This document shows positions 1 through 8,482 of a stretch of DNA of 64,000 bases, in pieces. The notes beneath the pieces are model-generated. The model worked only from the letters and a program-made list of their open reading frames with translations, did not search any database and was not told where the DNA came from. A program made the position numbers and the translations under genes. Every line of letters starts with the position of its first letter. Position 1 is the stretch's first letter. The DNA comes from Ciceribacter ferrooxidans. Its GTDB lineage: Bacteria; Pseudomonadota; Alphaproteobacteria; Rhizobiales; Rhizobiaceae. The DNA lies in assembly GCF_004137355.1 (NCBI RefSeq), contig NZ_SDVB01000311.1, positions 124,001-188,000 of the forward strand, given 5' to 3'.

Positions 1-2
1 CG

Positions 3-788
3 CATCTTGGTGCTCCGCCCGGCGTCGGCGACATCGCCGAGCTCCGGCCGGCGGACCTTAGAGCCTTCCTGGCCGCCCGCAGACGGGAAGGTTCAGGTGC
101 ACGCTCGCTCGGGCGACATCTTGCCGGGCTTCGCTCATTTCTGCGTCACATGGAACGGAAAGGGCTTGTCAACGCCGCCGGCGCCGGCGCCATTCGATCG
201 CCGAAACAGCCGAAGTCGCTGCCGAAGCCGCTGACCGGAAACCAGGCGATCACCGTCGTGCAGGCAGATGCCCAGCTGAGCGACGAGCCGTGGATCGCTG
301 CGCGCAACGCCGCCGTGCTGACGCTGCTCTACGGCTGCGGACTGCGTATATCCGAAGCGCTCGATTTGACACCCAAGGCCTTTGATGGGGACGGCAACAT
401 ATTGCGTGTCACCGGCAAGGGCCGCAAGACGCGCATCGTTCCGCTATTGCCGGTCGTGAGGGAGGCCGTCGAGAGCTACGTGCGGCTTTGCCCCTACCAT
501 CTGGAGGCCGATGCTCCGCTGTTCCGTGGTGCCCGAGGCGGCAAGTTGCAGCCGGCAATCATCCAGCGCGAGATGCAGCGGCTACGCTCCGCCCTCGGAC
601 TGCCGGATTCCGCCACACCCCATGCGCTCCGCCACTCCTTTGCCACCCATCTTTTGAGCGGAGGTGGCGATCTGCGCACGATCCAGGAGCTGCTGGGACA
701 TGCGAGCCTCTCAACCACGCAGGTCTACACCGCCGTCGATGCCGCGAGGCTTCTCGACGTCTACGAGAAAGCGCACCCCCGCGCCTGA
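3..788 (+). CDS. xerC: Tyrosine recombinase XerC (5' end outside window)
   Basis: This is a site-specific tyrosine recombinase that, with XerD, resolves chromosome dimers at dif during division. The frame is open from the left edge, so the true start is outside the window. The first 50 or so residues visible (ELRPADLRAFLAAR, then GLRSFLRH) are the end of the N-terminal SAM-like DNA-binding domain. The catalytic domain shows the Arg in GCGLRISEAL, the Lys in GKGRKTRIVP, the HALRHSFATHLL box with His and Arg, the LGHASLSTTQVYT box with His and the Tyr nucleophile. No integrase-type neighbours or att repeats are visible, which favours the housekeeping XerC role over a phage integrase. XerD cannot be excluded from the fragment alone. 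Confidence 0.9.
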   Translation, partial: HLGAPPGVGDIAELRPADLRAFLAARRREGSGARSLGRHLAGLRSFLRHMERKGLVNAAGAGAIRSPKQPKSLPKPLTGNQAITVVQADAQLSDEPWIAARNAAVLTLLYGCGLRISEALDLTPKAFDGDGNILRVTGKGRKTRIVPLLPVVREAVESYVRLCPYHLEADAPLFRGARGGKLQPAIIQREMQRLRSALGLPDSATPHALRHSFATHLLSGGGDLRTIQELLGHASLSTTQVYTAVDAARLLDVYEKAHPRA

Positions 789-868
789 TCCGGGCGTTAA
801 CCAAGGGCGTTAAAGAAACGTGAGGGACGGCCACAGTAGTCTCCCACGATTGCAACCGGGACGCTTCG

Positions 869-1963
869 ATGTTCGCCAGCCTCTTCAACCGAAACGGATC
901 GCATCACTCCCTCGCGCGTGCGGGCGATCTGGTCCTCTGGTTCCTTGCCGCCCTCCATGTGGCGCTCGCCCTGTCATTTCTCCTCGTCCTGACCTCCCTC
1001 TCCCCCGCCCGCGCGGAGAGCGATGGCGAATGCCGGGGTATCGATCTTCTTTCGGACTTGAAGCAGAAGGATTCCGGCGCCTACGAGGCAATTCTCCGGG
1101 AGGCGGCAAAGACCCCGAACGGCAAGGGCATTTTCTGGAAAATAGAAAAGGATGGCCTCGCGCCATCCTATCTGCTCGGCACCATGCACGTGACCGATCC
1201 ACGCGTCCTCAAGATGCCGCAGGGCGCGCCCGAAGCACTCGCAACCTCTTCGACCGTCGTCGTCGAGTCCGACGAGATCCTCGACGACAAGAAGGCTGCT
1301 GCAGCTCTCCTGCTCCGGCCTGATCTTACGATGTTTACCGATGGCACGTCGATCACCGACCGCCTCTCGCCCGAGGATGCGACCCGGCTGAAGGCGGGAC
1401 TGGAGAAACGCGGAATTCCGCTCGCGACAGTCCTGCGCATGAAGCCTTGGATCATCTCGAGCTTCGTAACGCTTCCCGGCTGCGAAGTCGCTCGCAAGGC
1501 GAAAGGCGCTTCCTTCTTAGACAAGCACATTGCCGAGGAGGCGGTGAAGGCCGGCAAGCCGGTCGTCGGCCTGGAAACCTTTGCCGAGCAACTCGAGGCC
1601 GTGTCCTCTCTCCCCGTCGACTTTCACCTCCAGGCCCTGATCGAAACGCTTGCCTTGGGTGACCGGATGAATGACGTCGTCGAGACGATGATCAGGCTCT
1701 ACACGACTGGCGAGATCGGCATGACCATGCCGATGCTGCAGAAGGTCGCGCCGGGCAAGGGGGGCGATAAGGACAGTAGCTACGTCGCCTTCGAACGCCG
1801 GATCGTTCTCGACCGCAACAAGACAATGGCGGAACGTGCAACGCCGTTACTCGAAAAAGGCGGTGTCTTCATTGCAGTCGGAGCCCTGCACCTGCCGGGT
1901 AAAGAAGGGCTGGTGGAACTACTGCGTAAACAAGGCTTCAAGTTGGCGCCCGAAAACGGTTGA
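869..1963 (+). CDS. TraB/GumN family secreted protein, copy 1
   Basis: The protein has 364 residues and belongs to the TraB/GumN (PF01963-type) family, whose bacterial members have no settled function; some relatives are predicted metalloproteases. The N-terminus carries a hydrophobic segment (about residues 28-48) ending in SPARAES, a signal peptide or membrane anchor. The two family motifs are present: LLGTMHVTDPRV near residue 100 and GALHLPGKEGLVELL at the C-terminus. The mature protein starts with a short Glu- and Cys-containing segment shared with the next gene. It lies 80 bp after xerC on the same strand, and a paralogue follows 81 bp downstream. Confidence 0.82.
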   Translation: MFASLFNRNGSHHSLARAGDLVLWFLAALHVALALSFLLVLTSLSPARAESDGECRGIDLLSDLKQKDSGAYEAILREAAKTPNGKGIFWKIEKDGLAPSYLLGTMHVTDPRVLKMPQGAPEALATSSTVVVESDEILDDKKAAAALLLRPDLTMFTDGTSITDRLSPEDATRLKAGLEKRGIPLATVLRMKPWIISSFVTLPGCEVARKAKGASFLDKHIAEEAVKAGKPVVGLETFAEQLEAVSSLPVDFHLQALIETLALGDRMNDVVETMIRLYTTGEIGMTMPMLQKVAPGKGGDKDSSYVAFERRIVLDRNKTMAERATPLLEKGGVFIAVGALHLPGKEGLVELLRKQGFKLAPENG

Positions 1964-2044
1964 ACTCGAAGTCATTGACAACCGAAGGGGGCATCTGGCA
2001 AATCTGCGCGCATCTTCCGCAATCGTATAAGCCCTTTACCTCCC

Positions 2045-3064
2045 ATGCTCCATTGCTTTCAGAAATTTGCCCTGCGGGCATGTCTAGCTGCATTCGTCGT
2101 TATGCTGCTGTTCGACAGGAACCTCGCGTTCGCGGAAACAGACGCGCCGGAGTGTGCGGGGCGGAGCATTTTGCCACGCCTAGTGGAAGATGACCCTGCA
2201 GGTTACGAGGCAACAATCCGCGCAGCCGCTGCTGTCAGGAATGGCAAAGGTGTCGTCTGGAGAATCGAAAAGGATGGCGTCAAGCCGTCGCTGCTGTTCG
2301 GAACGACGCACCTCAGCGACCCCCGTGTTCTCGAAGTGCCGTCAGCGGTTTTTGAAGCCTTCGACCACATCGACACGCTGATCCTTGAATTGAAGGAGAT
2401 GACCAACCCTTCCGACATGGCTCTAGAGCTTTTCAAGTACCCGCAACTGTACACGCTTCAGGATCAACGACTGGACCAGCTATTGCCTTCCGAAGAGACG
2501 GAGTTGCTGGCCACCGCTCTCCGACAACGAGGACTTACGATGGACCTGTTGGCACGTATGCGCCCTTGGTTCATCTACATGTCAATGCAGAGTTCCCAAT
2601 GCGAAGCAAAAAGGAGAGCCCGGGGACTAAACGTATTGGACCAGGCAGTCGCTCTGAAAGCGGTGGAAAACGGGATCGAACTCGTCGGAGCCGAAACGGT
2701 TCAGGAGCAACTCGAGTCGCTTGCGGACGTCAGCGACCGTTCTATGCTCAACGTCTTACTGGATTTGTTCGCCACACCATACTCGCTCGCCGACCAATCC
2801 GAGACTCTCATTCAGCTTTATGAGAGCTCGGATACGGGTATGATCTTGGCTCTGCTAACCGAATTGGCACACGACAAGGTGGGATTGCGGGAATTTCTTG
2901 AAAAGCTCTTAGTCGAACGCAATCGCAGAATGGCGGATCGGGCGTTGCCCTATCTACAGAGTGGCAACGTCATGATCGCTGTCGGCGCCCTGCACTTGCC
3001 GGGCGATGATGGCTTGATTGAATTGATCCGTCAGCAGGGATTCACGGTCAGCGTCGTCGAGTAA
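2045..3064 (+). CDS. TraB/GumN family secreted protein, copy 2
   Basis: This 339-residue paralogue of the preceding gene has a signal peptide ending near RNLAFAET, then an EC-G segment and the family motifs LLFGTTHLSDPRV and GALHLPGDDGLIELI. The two proteins align end to end by eye but have diverged a great deal in the middle. Several stretches look more AT-rich and less codon-biased than copy 1 (for example around 2390-2460 and 2800-2900). That fits an old duplication with relaxed selection, or acquisition from a related strain. No frameshift or stop is present, so it appears intact. The function is unknown. Confidence 0.8.
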   Translation: MLHCFQKFALRACLAAFVVMLLFDRNLAFAETDAPECAGRSILPRLVEDDPAGYEATIRAAAAVRNGKGVVWRIEKDGVKPSLLFGTTHLSDPRVLEVPSAVFEAFDHIDTLILELKEMTNPSDMALELFKYPQLYTLQDQRLDQLLPSEETELLATALRQRGLTMDLLARMRPWFIYMSMQSSQCEAKRRARGLNVLDQAVALKAVENGIELVGAETVQEQLESLADVSDRSMLNVLLDLFATPYSLADQSETLIQLYESSDTGMILALLTELAHDKVGLREFLEKLLVERNRRMADRALPYLQSGNVMIAVGALHLPGDDGLIELIRQQGFTVSVVE

Positions 3065-3091
3065 CGGCAGCGCTGACCGGGTCGCCGCAGT

Positions 3092-3592
3092 TCAGCCTCT
3101 GATCATCCGCTGTGCGACGGGCGTCTTCCAGTAGAACTGGTGGACGAGAATCGCACCGACGTGGAGGACGATCAGCACCCACGTCAACAGTTTCAGCGGC
3201 CCTGCGTGGAGAGAACCGGCGGCCTCGATGTTGAAGTAGTAGGCGGCAATGCCGGCGATCGGCAGCGCGAAGAACAGCAGATAGAACGTCGCGTGAGTAA
3301 CCTTCGAAGCCATCTGCGCCAGCGGTGGCTCATCGGCGGGGGCGGCCGGCGCACCCTGGATGAAGCGCAAAATCAAGCGCATGACCGCGAGACAGAGCAC
3401 CGCGATCCCGACATAGGCATGAATATTGGCGGACGCAATCATGTCGGGTGTGACAGCCTGACCTTCCTCGGCGGCTTCTGTGAATTCCTCCATGCCTTCG
3501 GTGAACAGGAGGTTGAACAGGATCAACGCGGCCATGATCCAGTGGATCAGCCGCTGGGATAGCGAATAGGACATTACGGGGGAGGACGTCAT
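3092..3592 (-). CDS. Cytochrome b561 family protein
   Basis: This 166-residue integral membrane di-haem b-type cytochrome of the bacterial b561 (CybB-like) family probably moves electrons between quinol and a periplasmic acceptor. Four hydrophobic helices are visible. Candidate haem-ligand histidines lie in LIHWIMA, NIHAYVG, VTHATFY and VLHVGAILVHQFYW. I chose the start MTSSPVMSYSLSQ because a purine-rich AAGGCAAGAAG precedes it. The frame is open a further 32 residues upstream, but those residues are not family-like. It lies 113 bp downstream of lpdA on the same strand and could be the last gene of that block. Confidence 0.85.
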   Translation of the reverse strand: MTSSPVMSYSLSQRLIHWIMAALILFNLLFTEGMEEFTEAAEEGQAVTPDMIASANIHAYVGIAVLCLAVMRLILRFIQGAPAAPADEPPLAQMASKVTHATFYLLFFALPIAGIAAYYFNIEAAGSLHAGPLKLLTWVLIVLHVGAILVHQFYWKTPVAQRMIRG

Positions 3593-3705
3593 CTTCTTGC
3601 CTTTTGTCAAACGTTTCAGGGCAATTACGTCCGGATGATAGAAGCCGCGGCCCTTTTCGCAAGCCGCGGCTTCGATTGTGAAGAACATTTAATCCAGCGT
3701 GTACG

Positions 3706-5112
3706 TCACATATGGATCGGCTTGAAGAAGGTAGCGAGCGCCGCTTCCTTCACGGCTTCCGACATGGTCGGATGCGCATGGCAGGTCCGGCCGAGATCCT
3801 CCGACGAGCCGCCGAATTCCATCAGAACGGCAGCTTCGTGGATCATCTCGCCGGCACCGAAACCAATGATGTGGACACCGAGAACGCGATCAGTTGCAGC
3901 ATCTGCCAGGATCTTCACGAACCCGTCGGTTGCCAGCATCGCGCGAGCACGTCCGTTGGCGCTGAAAGGGAACTTGCCGACCTTGTAGGCGACGCCGGCG
4001 GCCTTCAATTCCTCTTCTGTCTTGCCGACGGAGGCGACTTCCGGCTGCGTGTAGACGACGCCGGGGATGACGTCATAGTTCACATGGCCGTGCTGGCCGG
4101 CGAGTATTTCCGCCAGCGCCACACCCTCGTCCTCGGCCTTGTGGGCAAGCATCGGACCACGAACGACGTCACCGATCGCATAGATACCCGCCACATTGGT
4201 GCGGAAGTGACCGTCGATCTCGACGCGTCCGCGATTGTCGAGCGCAACGCCGGCTTCTTCCAGTCCAAGACCTGCCGTGTATGGCTTGCGGCCGGTGGCG
4301 ACCAGCACGACATCCGCTTCGAGCGTCTGCGCCTCACCGCCCTTGACCGGTTCGAAGGTGACCTTTGCCCCCTTGGCGGTCTTCTCGACACCCGTAACCT
4401 TGGCACCGAGATTGAATTCCATGCCCTGCTTGGCGAGCATGCGCTGGAACTGCTTCGATACTTCGCCGTCCATGCCGCCAAGAATGTTGTCCAGGTACTC
4501 GACGACAGTAACCTTCGCGCCGAGACGCGACCAGACCGAACCGAGTTCGAGACCGATCACGCCGCCGCCGACGACGATCATCTTGGCGGGCACCTTGTCG
4601 AGGGCGATACCGCCCGTCGAGGAAACGATCACCTTCTCGTCGATGTCGACCTGAACGCCCGGAATGCCGGCCACGTCGGATCCGGTCGCGATGATGATGT
4701 TCTTTGTCTCGAGAACCTGAGTCTCACCCTTGTCGTTGGTGACCTCGACCTTGCCGGCGGCGAGAATCTTGCCCGTGCCCTGGATACCGTCGATCTTGTT
4801 CTTCTTGAACAGGAACGAGACCCCCTCGACATTCGACTTCACGGTCGCATCCTTGTGCGCCATCATCTTTGCGAGGTTGAGCTTGGGAGCTGCAAGCTCG
4901 ACGCCGAGTGCGTCCATGCCATGGGCTGCGTGGTGATACATTTCCGACGCGTGCAGCAGCGCTTTCGACGGGATGCAGCCGACATTGAGGCAGGTGCCGC
5001 CGTAGGTCGCGCGCTTTTCGACGACGGCGACCTTCAGGCCGAGTTGTGCCGCCTTGACCGCACACACATAGCCGCCGGGGCCGGATCCAATAATGATGAC
5101 ATCGTAAGACAT
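3706..5112 (-). CDS. lpdA: Dihydrolipoamide dehydrogenase (E3)
   Basis: This 468-residue flavoprotein reoxidises the dihydrolipoyl arm of 2-oxoacid dehydrogenase complexes, passing electrons through FAD and a disulfide to NAD. The FAD-binding GSGPGGY is at residues 9-15, the redox-active disulfide is in [13 protein letters not shown], the NAD-binding [10 protein letters not shown] lies mid-protein, and the C-terminal His-Glu pair is in [10 protein letters not shown]. Its position at the end of the mdh-sucCDAB block suggests it is the E3 of the 2-oxoglutarate dehydrogenase complex. Rhizobia usually carry more than one lpdA, so sharing with other complexes is possible. AAGGAAG precedes the ATG. 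The SDR gene ends 24 bp upstream. Confidence 0.96.
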   Translation of the reverse strand: MSYDVIIIGSGPGGYVCAVKAAQLGLKVAVVEKRATYGGTCLNVGCIPSKALLHASEMYHHAAHGMDALGVELAAPKLNLAKMMAHKDATVKSNVEGVSFLFKKNKIDGIQGTGKILAAGKVEVTNDKGETQVLETKNIIIATGSDVAGIPGVQVDIDEKVIVSSTGGIALDKVPAKMIVVGGGVIGLELGSVWSRLGAKVTVVEYLDNILGGMDGEVSKQFQRMLAKQGMEFNLGAKVTGVEKTAKGAKVTFEPVKGGEAQTLEADVVLVATGRKPYTAGLGLEEAGVALDNRGRVEIDGHFRTNVAGIYAIGDVVRGPMLAHKAEDEGVALAEILAGQHGHVNYDVIPGVVYTQPEVASVGKTEEELKAAGVAYKVGKFPFSANGRARAMLATDGFVKILADAATDRVLGVHIIGFGAGEMIHEAAVLMEFGGSSEDLGRTCHAHPTMSEAVKEAALATFFKPIHM

Positions 5113-5136
5113 GACTGCTTCCTTCGTATTCGGCGA

Positions 5137-5889
5137 CTATCGTCCGCCGCTGACATTCAAGATGGAGCCAGTCACATAAGATGCCTGGCTGGAGAGGAGA
5201 TAAAGGATCGCATCAGCGACCTCGTCCGGTTTGCCGGGGCGCTGCATGGGAATCGTCGGGGCAAGTGCACTTGCCCGATCCGGAATACCCCCTGACGCGT
5301 GGATATCGGTCTCGATGATGCCTGGCCGAACGGCATTGACGCGGATGCCCTCGCCGGCCACTTCGCGCGCGAGGCCGACGGTGAAAGTGTCAATGGCACC
5401 CTTCGATGCCGCATAGTCGACATATTGACCTGCACTGCCGAGAACCGCCGCCATCGACGAGACGTTGACGATGGCACCGCCTCGTCCGCCATTGTTCGTC
5501 GACATGCGCTTTACCGCCTCGGCGGCGCAACGAATCTTGCCGATCACGTTGATGGCGAACATGCGGTCGAGCCTCTCACGGCTGAAATACTCAACGCGCG
5601 CGGACACGTCGACGATACCGGCATTGTTCACCAGTCCGTCGAGGCGGCCGAAACGGGCATCGAGCTTCGCAAAAATCGCCGAAATGCCTTCTTCGGTGCC
5701 GGTATCGCCCTGTACGACATCGGCAACACCGCCGGCGGTCGCGATCTCGGCAGCAAGCGCCAAGGCAGCCCCTTCCTGCGAGACGTAGTTGATCAGCACC
5801 TGCCAGCCGAACCCGGCAGCCTTGCGCGCCACAGCCGCTCCAATGCCTCGGCTCGCACCCGTGATCAGAAGGACCGGTCCGTCACTCAT
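5137..5889 (-). CDS. SDR family oxidoreductase (FabG-like)
   Basis: This 250-residue classical short-chain dehydrogenase has the nucleotide-binding TGASRGIG near the N-terminus, NNAG, a Ser in NVSSMAAV and the YAASK catalytic motif. Sequence alone puts it among 3-oxoacyl-ACP reductase or sugar dehydrogenase relatives, and the substrate is not predictable. The ATG at 5889 is preferred over one 12 bases upstream because GGAGG sits about 10 bases before it. This ATG overlaps the stop codon of the upstream gene (ATGA), which implies translational coupling. It lies between the sucB region and lpdA, an unusual place for a non-TCA enzyme. Confidence 0.88.
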   Translation of the reverse strand: MSDGPVLLITGASRGIGAAVARKAAGFGWQVLINYVSQEGAALALAAEIATAGGVADVVQGDTGTEEGISAIFAKLDARFGRLDGLVNNAGIVDVSARVEYFSRERLDRMFAINVIGKIRCAAEAVKRMSTNNGGRGGAIVNVSSMAAVLGSAGQYVDYAASKGAIDTFTVGLAREVAGEGIRVNAVRPGIIETDIHASGGIPDRASALAPTIPMQRPGKPDEVADAILYLLSSQASYVTGSILNVSGGR

Positions 5890-6380
5890 TGGTCGCATCC
5901 CTCCAGGGAAAAGACATCCCATGGCATTGCGTCGTCAGACTTGCCTGCGGACGACGCCATCCATGCCGGCCCGAAACCGGGCAATACGATCGCCGGCGCC
6001 GCCACCTCTCCCTCGGACGGCAGCAGGCCGATGCGACCGTTCCGCTGGTCTCCCGCGTAGATGATTCCACGCCAGACAGTGCACGCGGCAATATCGGCGC
6101 CCGTAACGTCTCCTTCGGGGCAGTTGTTCAGGATCATCGCAACCGGACGCTCGATCTCGGGGTCGTACATCACATGCCCATCGAGGCGCTTGCCACCGAG
6201 GACCAGGGAAAAGCGATGACTGAGCGGCGAATTCTCACCATCGGCGGGCGCAAACCGCAACTCGGCGCGCATCTCGGGTTCCCTATAGATCGCCTTCTCG
6301 ATCGGGCATTCGGCAGCCGCGAGCGACTGCGCGCCCAACAGCGAGAACGCGACGATCGGGACGGACCGCATGCCCGGCAT
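5886..6380 (-). CDS. Small secreted hypothetical protein
   Basis: I do not recognise this protein of about 164 residues. A hydrophobic N-terminus (MRSVPIVAFSLLGAQSLAAAE) reads as a signal peptide, with cleavage likely after SLAAA. The mature part holds about four cysteines (ECPIE, NNCPEG, AACTVW, EGCDQ), which could form periplasmic disulfides. I chose the start one base after the stop of the LysE gene; a second ATG three codons later is also possible. Its stop overlaps the start of the SDR gene. The tight packing (LysE, 1 bp gap, this gene, 4-bp overlap, SDR) indicates one transcript. Confidence 0.7.
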   Translation of the reverse strand: MPGMRSVPIVAFSLLGAQSLAAAECPIEKAIYREPEMRAELRFAPADGENSPLSHRFSLVLGGKRLDGHVMYDPEIERPVAMILNNCPEGDVTGADIAACTVWRGIIYAGDQRNGRIGLLPSEGEVAAPAIVLPGFGPAWMASSAGKSDDAMPWDVFSLEGCDQ

Positions 6381-6381
6381 G

Positions 6382-7026
6382 TCAGCTCGCCTTCGCTGCT
6401 GCAAGCTTCAGCCCGAAGGCGATAAAGACGAGGCCGGAGGTTCGATTGATCCACTTGCTCGCCCGGGAAAACGCCGCACGCATCCGCGGTGTGGTCATGA
6501 AGAAGGAGACACCCACGAACCACGCGATCAGACAGCCTGCCATGACGAAGCCGTAGCCGAGTTTCACCAGCCCCGGCGTCTCGTGGCTGACCACCGCCGA
6601 GAAGATCGAAAGAAAGAAGAAGACGGCCTTCGGATTGAGCGCGTTCGCCATGAAGCCGAGGCCGAACGCCTTGATGCCCGACTGCCGCTTTTCGACATCC
6701 GTCTCTGCCGACCCCGCCGGGTCGACACTCGCCTCGCCGGCGCGCAGGGCCTGCACGCCGATATAGACGAGATAGGCGACGCCGCACCATTTGATGATGT
6801 TGAAGAGCAGAATGGACTTCGAGATAACCAGGCCAAGGCCGAGGATCGTATAGGTAACATGGATCATCAGCGATGCGCCGATGCCGAAGCTGGTAATGAT
6901 TGCCGCCCGCCGGCCATGTACCAGCGACTGGCGGATGACCATGGCGAGGTCAGCGCCCGGAGAGATGATGGCAAAGGAGAAGATCGCCATCAGCGAAAGG
7001 AGTTCTAGAACGTAATGCTGCATCAT
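6382..7026 (-). CDS. LysE/RhtB family amino-acid exporter
   Basis: This 214-residue inner-membrane protein has about six hydrophobic segments. The family signature SPGADLAMVIRQSL follows the first helix, and NALNPKAVFFFLSIF marks the central helix. The family exports amino acids such as lysine, threonine or homoserine; the substrate here cannot be told. GCGGAG precedes the two adjacent start codons. It is separated from sucB by 164 bp containing a strong hairpin, so it may have its own promoter or be expressed by readthrough from the suc operon. A second LysE-type exporter is at 44055-44696. Confidence 0.88.
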   Translation of the reverse strand: MMQHYVLELLSLMAIFSFAIISPGADLAMVIRQSLVHGRRAAIITSFGIGASLMIHVTYTILGLGLVISKSILLFNIIKWCGVAYLVYIGVQALRAGEASVDPAGSAETDVEKRQSGIKAFGLGFMANALNPKAVFFFLSIFSAVVSHETPGLVKLGYGFVMAGCLIAWFVGVSFFMTTPRMRAAFSRASKWINRTSGLVFIAFGLKLAAAKAS

Positions 7027-7158
7027 CGAAAGGAACTCCGCATCAGGAAAACGTCACTGTGATTCTAGCAACAGGCGATCCACTGCGACACCCCGGCTGA
7101 AGATCGTTACGCACTCTGCCGACCCCAGATGCGACACAAGGCGGCCACCCACGGAAAC

Positions 7159-7183
7159 AACGGGGCGCCGGCGGCGCCCCGTT
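7159..7183 (-). terminator. Strong GC-rich hairpin after sucB
   Basis: A perfect 11-bp stem (AACGGGGCGCC against GGCGCCCCGTT) with a 3-nt loop starts 8 bases after the sucB stop. On the minus strand it is followed by only a short T-rich tract (GTTTCC). It is either the end of the mdh-sucCDAB transcript with a weak U-tract or a 3'-end stabiliser that allows readthrough into the LysE gene. Confidence 0.6.
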
Positions 7184-7190
7184 TGGATCC

Positions 7191-8420
7191 TTAGAGATCG
7201 AGAACGAGACGCTCCGGATCCTCCAGGCTTTCCTTGACGCGTACGAGGAAGGTCACGGCTTCCTTGCCGTCGACGATGCGGTGGTCATAGGAGAGCGCGA
7301 GATACATCATCGGGCGGATGACGACCTGACCGCCGATGGCGACCGGACGCTCCTGGATCTTGTGCATACCGAGGATGCCCGATTGCGGTGCGTTCAGGAT
7401 CGGCGAGGACATCAGCGAGCCGTAGACACCACCGTTGGAGATGGTGAAGGTCCCGCCCTGCATGTCGGCCATGGAGAGCGCGCCATCGCGCGCGGCCTTG
7501 CCAAGGCGGCCGATTTCCTTCTCGATCTCGGCGATCGACATCTGGTCGGCGTCGCGCACGATCGGCACGACGAGGCCCTTGTCGGTACCGACGGCGACGC
7601 CGATATGGGCATAATTCTTGTAGATGATGTCAGTGCCGTCGATCTCGGCGTTGACCGCCGGCAGCTCCTTGAGCGCGTGCGTGACGGCCTTGGTGAAGAA
7701 GCCCATGAAGCCGAGCTTCACGCCATGCTTCTTCTCGAAGATGTCCTTGTAGCGATTGCGCAGGTCCATGACTGCCTTCATATCCACCTCATTGTAGGTG
7801 GTGAGCATGGCGGCCGTGTTCTGCGCATCCTTCAGGCGACGCGCGATGGTCTGGCGCAGGCGGGTCATCTTGACGCGTTCCTCGCGACCGGCATCTTCCG
7901 CAGCCGACGGAGCACGCGGTGCTGCCGGGGCCGAAGCGGCAGCAGGCGCGGAAACGCCCTTTGCGACCGCGGCGATGACATCGCCCTTCAGGATCTGGCC
8001 ACGCTTGCCGCTGCCTTCGACCTGGTCAGCCGAAAGGTTGCTCTCGGCGAGCATCTTGGCGGCGGCCGGTGCTGCCGGCATCGCGGAGACGGAGGCCGCG
8101 GGAGCGGCGGCGGCCGGAGCAGTGCTCGGCGCTGCCGCGGGAGCAGCGGTCGGCGCGGAAGTAGTGGTGGCTGCACCAGCAGCGCCTTCGGCGATCTGAC
8201 CGAGAAGCGCACCGAGACCAACCGTCTCGCCGTTCGCGGCAACGATCTCGGTGAGCACGCCGGAAGCCGGAGCCGGCACCTCGACGGTCACCTTGTCGGT
8301 TTCGAGTTCGACGAGCGGCTCGTCGGCCTTCACGGTATCGCCAACCTTCTTGAACCAGGTGCCGACCGTGGCTTCACTGACGGACTCGCCCAGGGTGGGG
8401 ACTCGGATTTCTGTGGCCAT
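7191..8420 (-). CDS. sucB: Dihydrolipoamide succinyltransferase (E2 of 2-oxoglutarate dehydrogenase)
   Basis: This 409-residue core enzyme of the 2-oxoglutarate dehydrogenase complex transfers succinyl groups from the lipoyl arm to CoA. The single N-terminal lipoyl domain carries the modified Lys in [15 protein letters not shown] long Ala/Pro-rich hinge (about residues 85-120) follows, then the E1/E3-binding domain, then the catalytic domain with the His and Asp of [12 protein letters not shown] at the C-terminus. It follows sucA by about 62 bp on the same strand and is the last gene of the mdh-sucCDAB set. Confidence 0.96.
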   Translation of the reverse strand: MATEIRVPTLGESVSEATVGTWFKKVGDTVKADEPLVELETDKVTVEVPAPASGVLTEIVAANGETVGLGALLGQIAEGAAGAATTTSAPTAAPAAAPSTAPAAAAPAASVSAMPAAPAAAKMLAESNLSADQVEGSGKRGQILKGDVIAAVAKGVSAPAAASAPAAPRAPSAAEDAGREERVKMTRLRQTIARRLKDAQNTAAMLTTYNEVDMKAVMDLRNRYKDIFEKKHGVKLGFMGFFTKAVTHALKELPAVNAEIDGTDIIYKNYAHIGVAVGTDKGLVVPIVRDADQMSIAEIEKEIGRLGKAARDGALSMADMQGGTFTISNGGVYGSLMSSPILNAPQSGILGMHKIQERPVAIGGQVVIRPMMYLALSYDHRIVDGKEAVTFLVRVKESLEDPERLVLDL

Positions 8421-8482
8421 GATTTAATTCCGTTGATCAGTTATCGGTTTCTATCGAATGGGTCGGTTGTGCGTGGGGAGCA

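Noticed and set aside
3-788. The tyrosine recombinase as a phage or island integrase
   Set aside because: No att-like repeats, tRNA gene or cargo genes are adjacent, and the residues fit XerC; housekeeping chromosome resolution is simpler.
3712-5295. A 527-residue + strand open frame opposite lpdA
   Set aside because: The lpdA redox motif and NAD site are clear on the minus strand, and this frame is only its complement.
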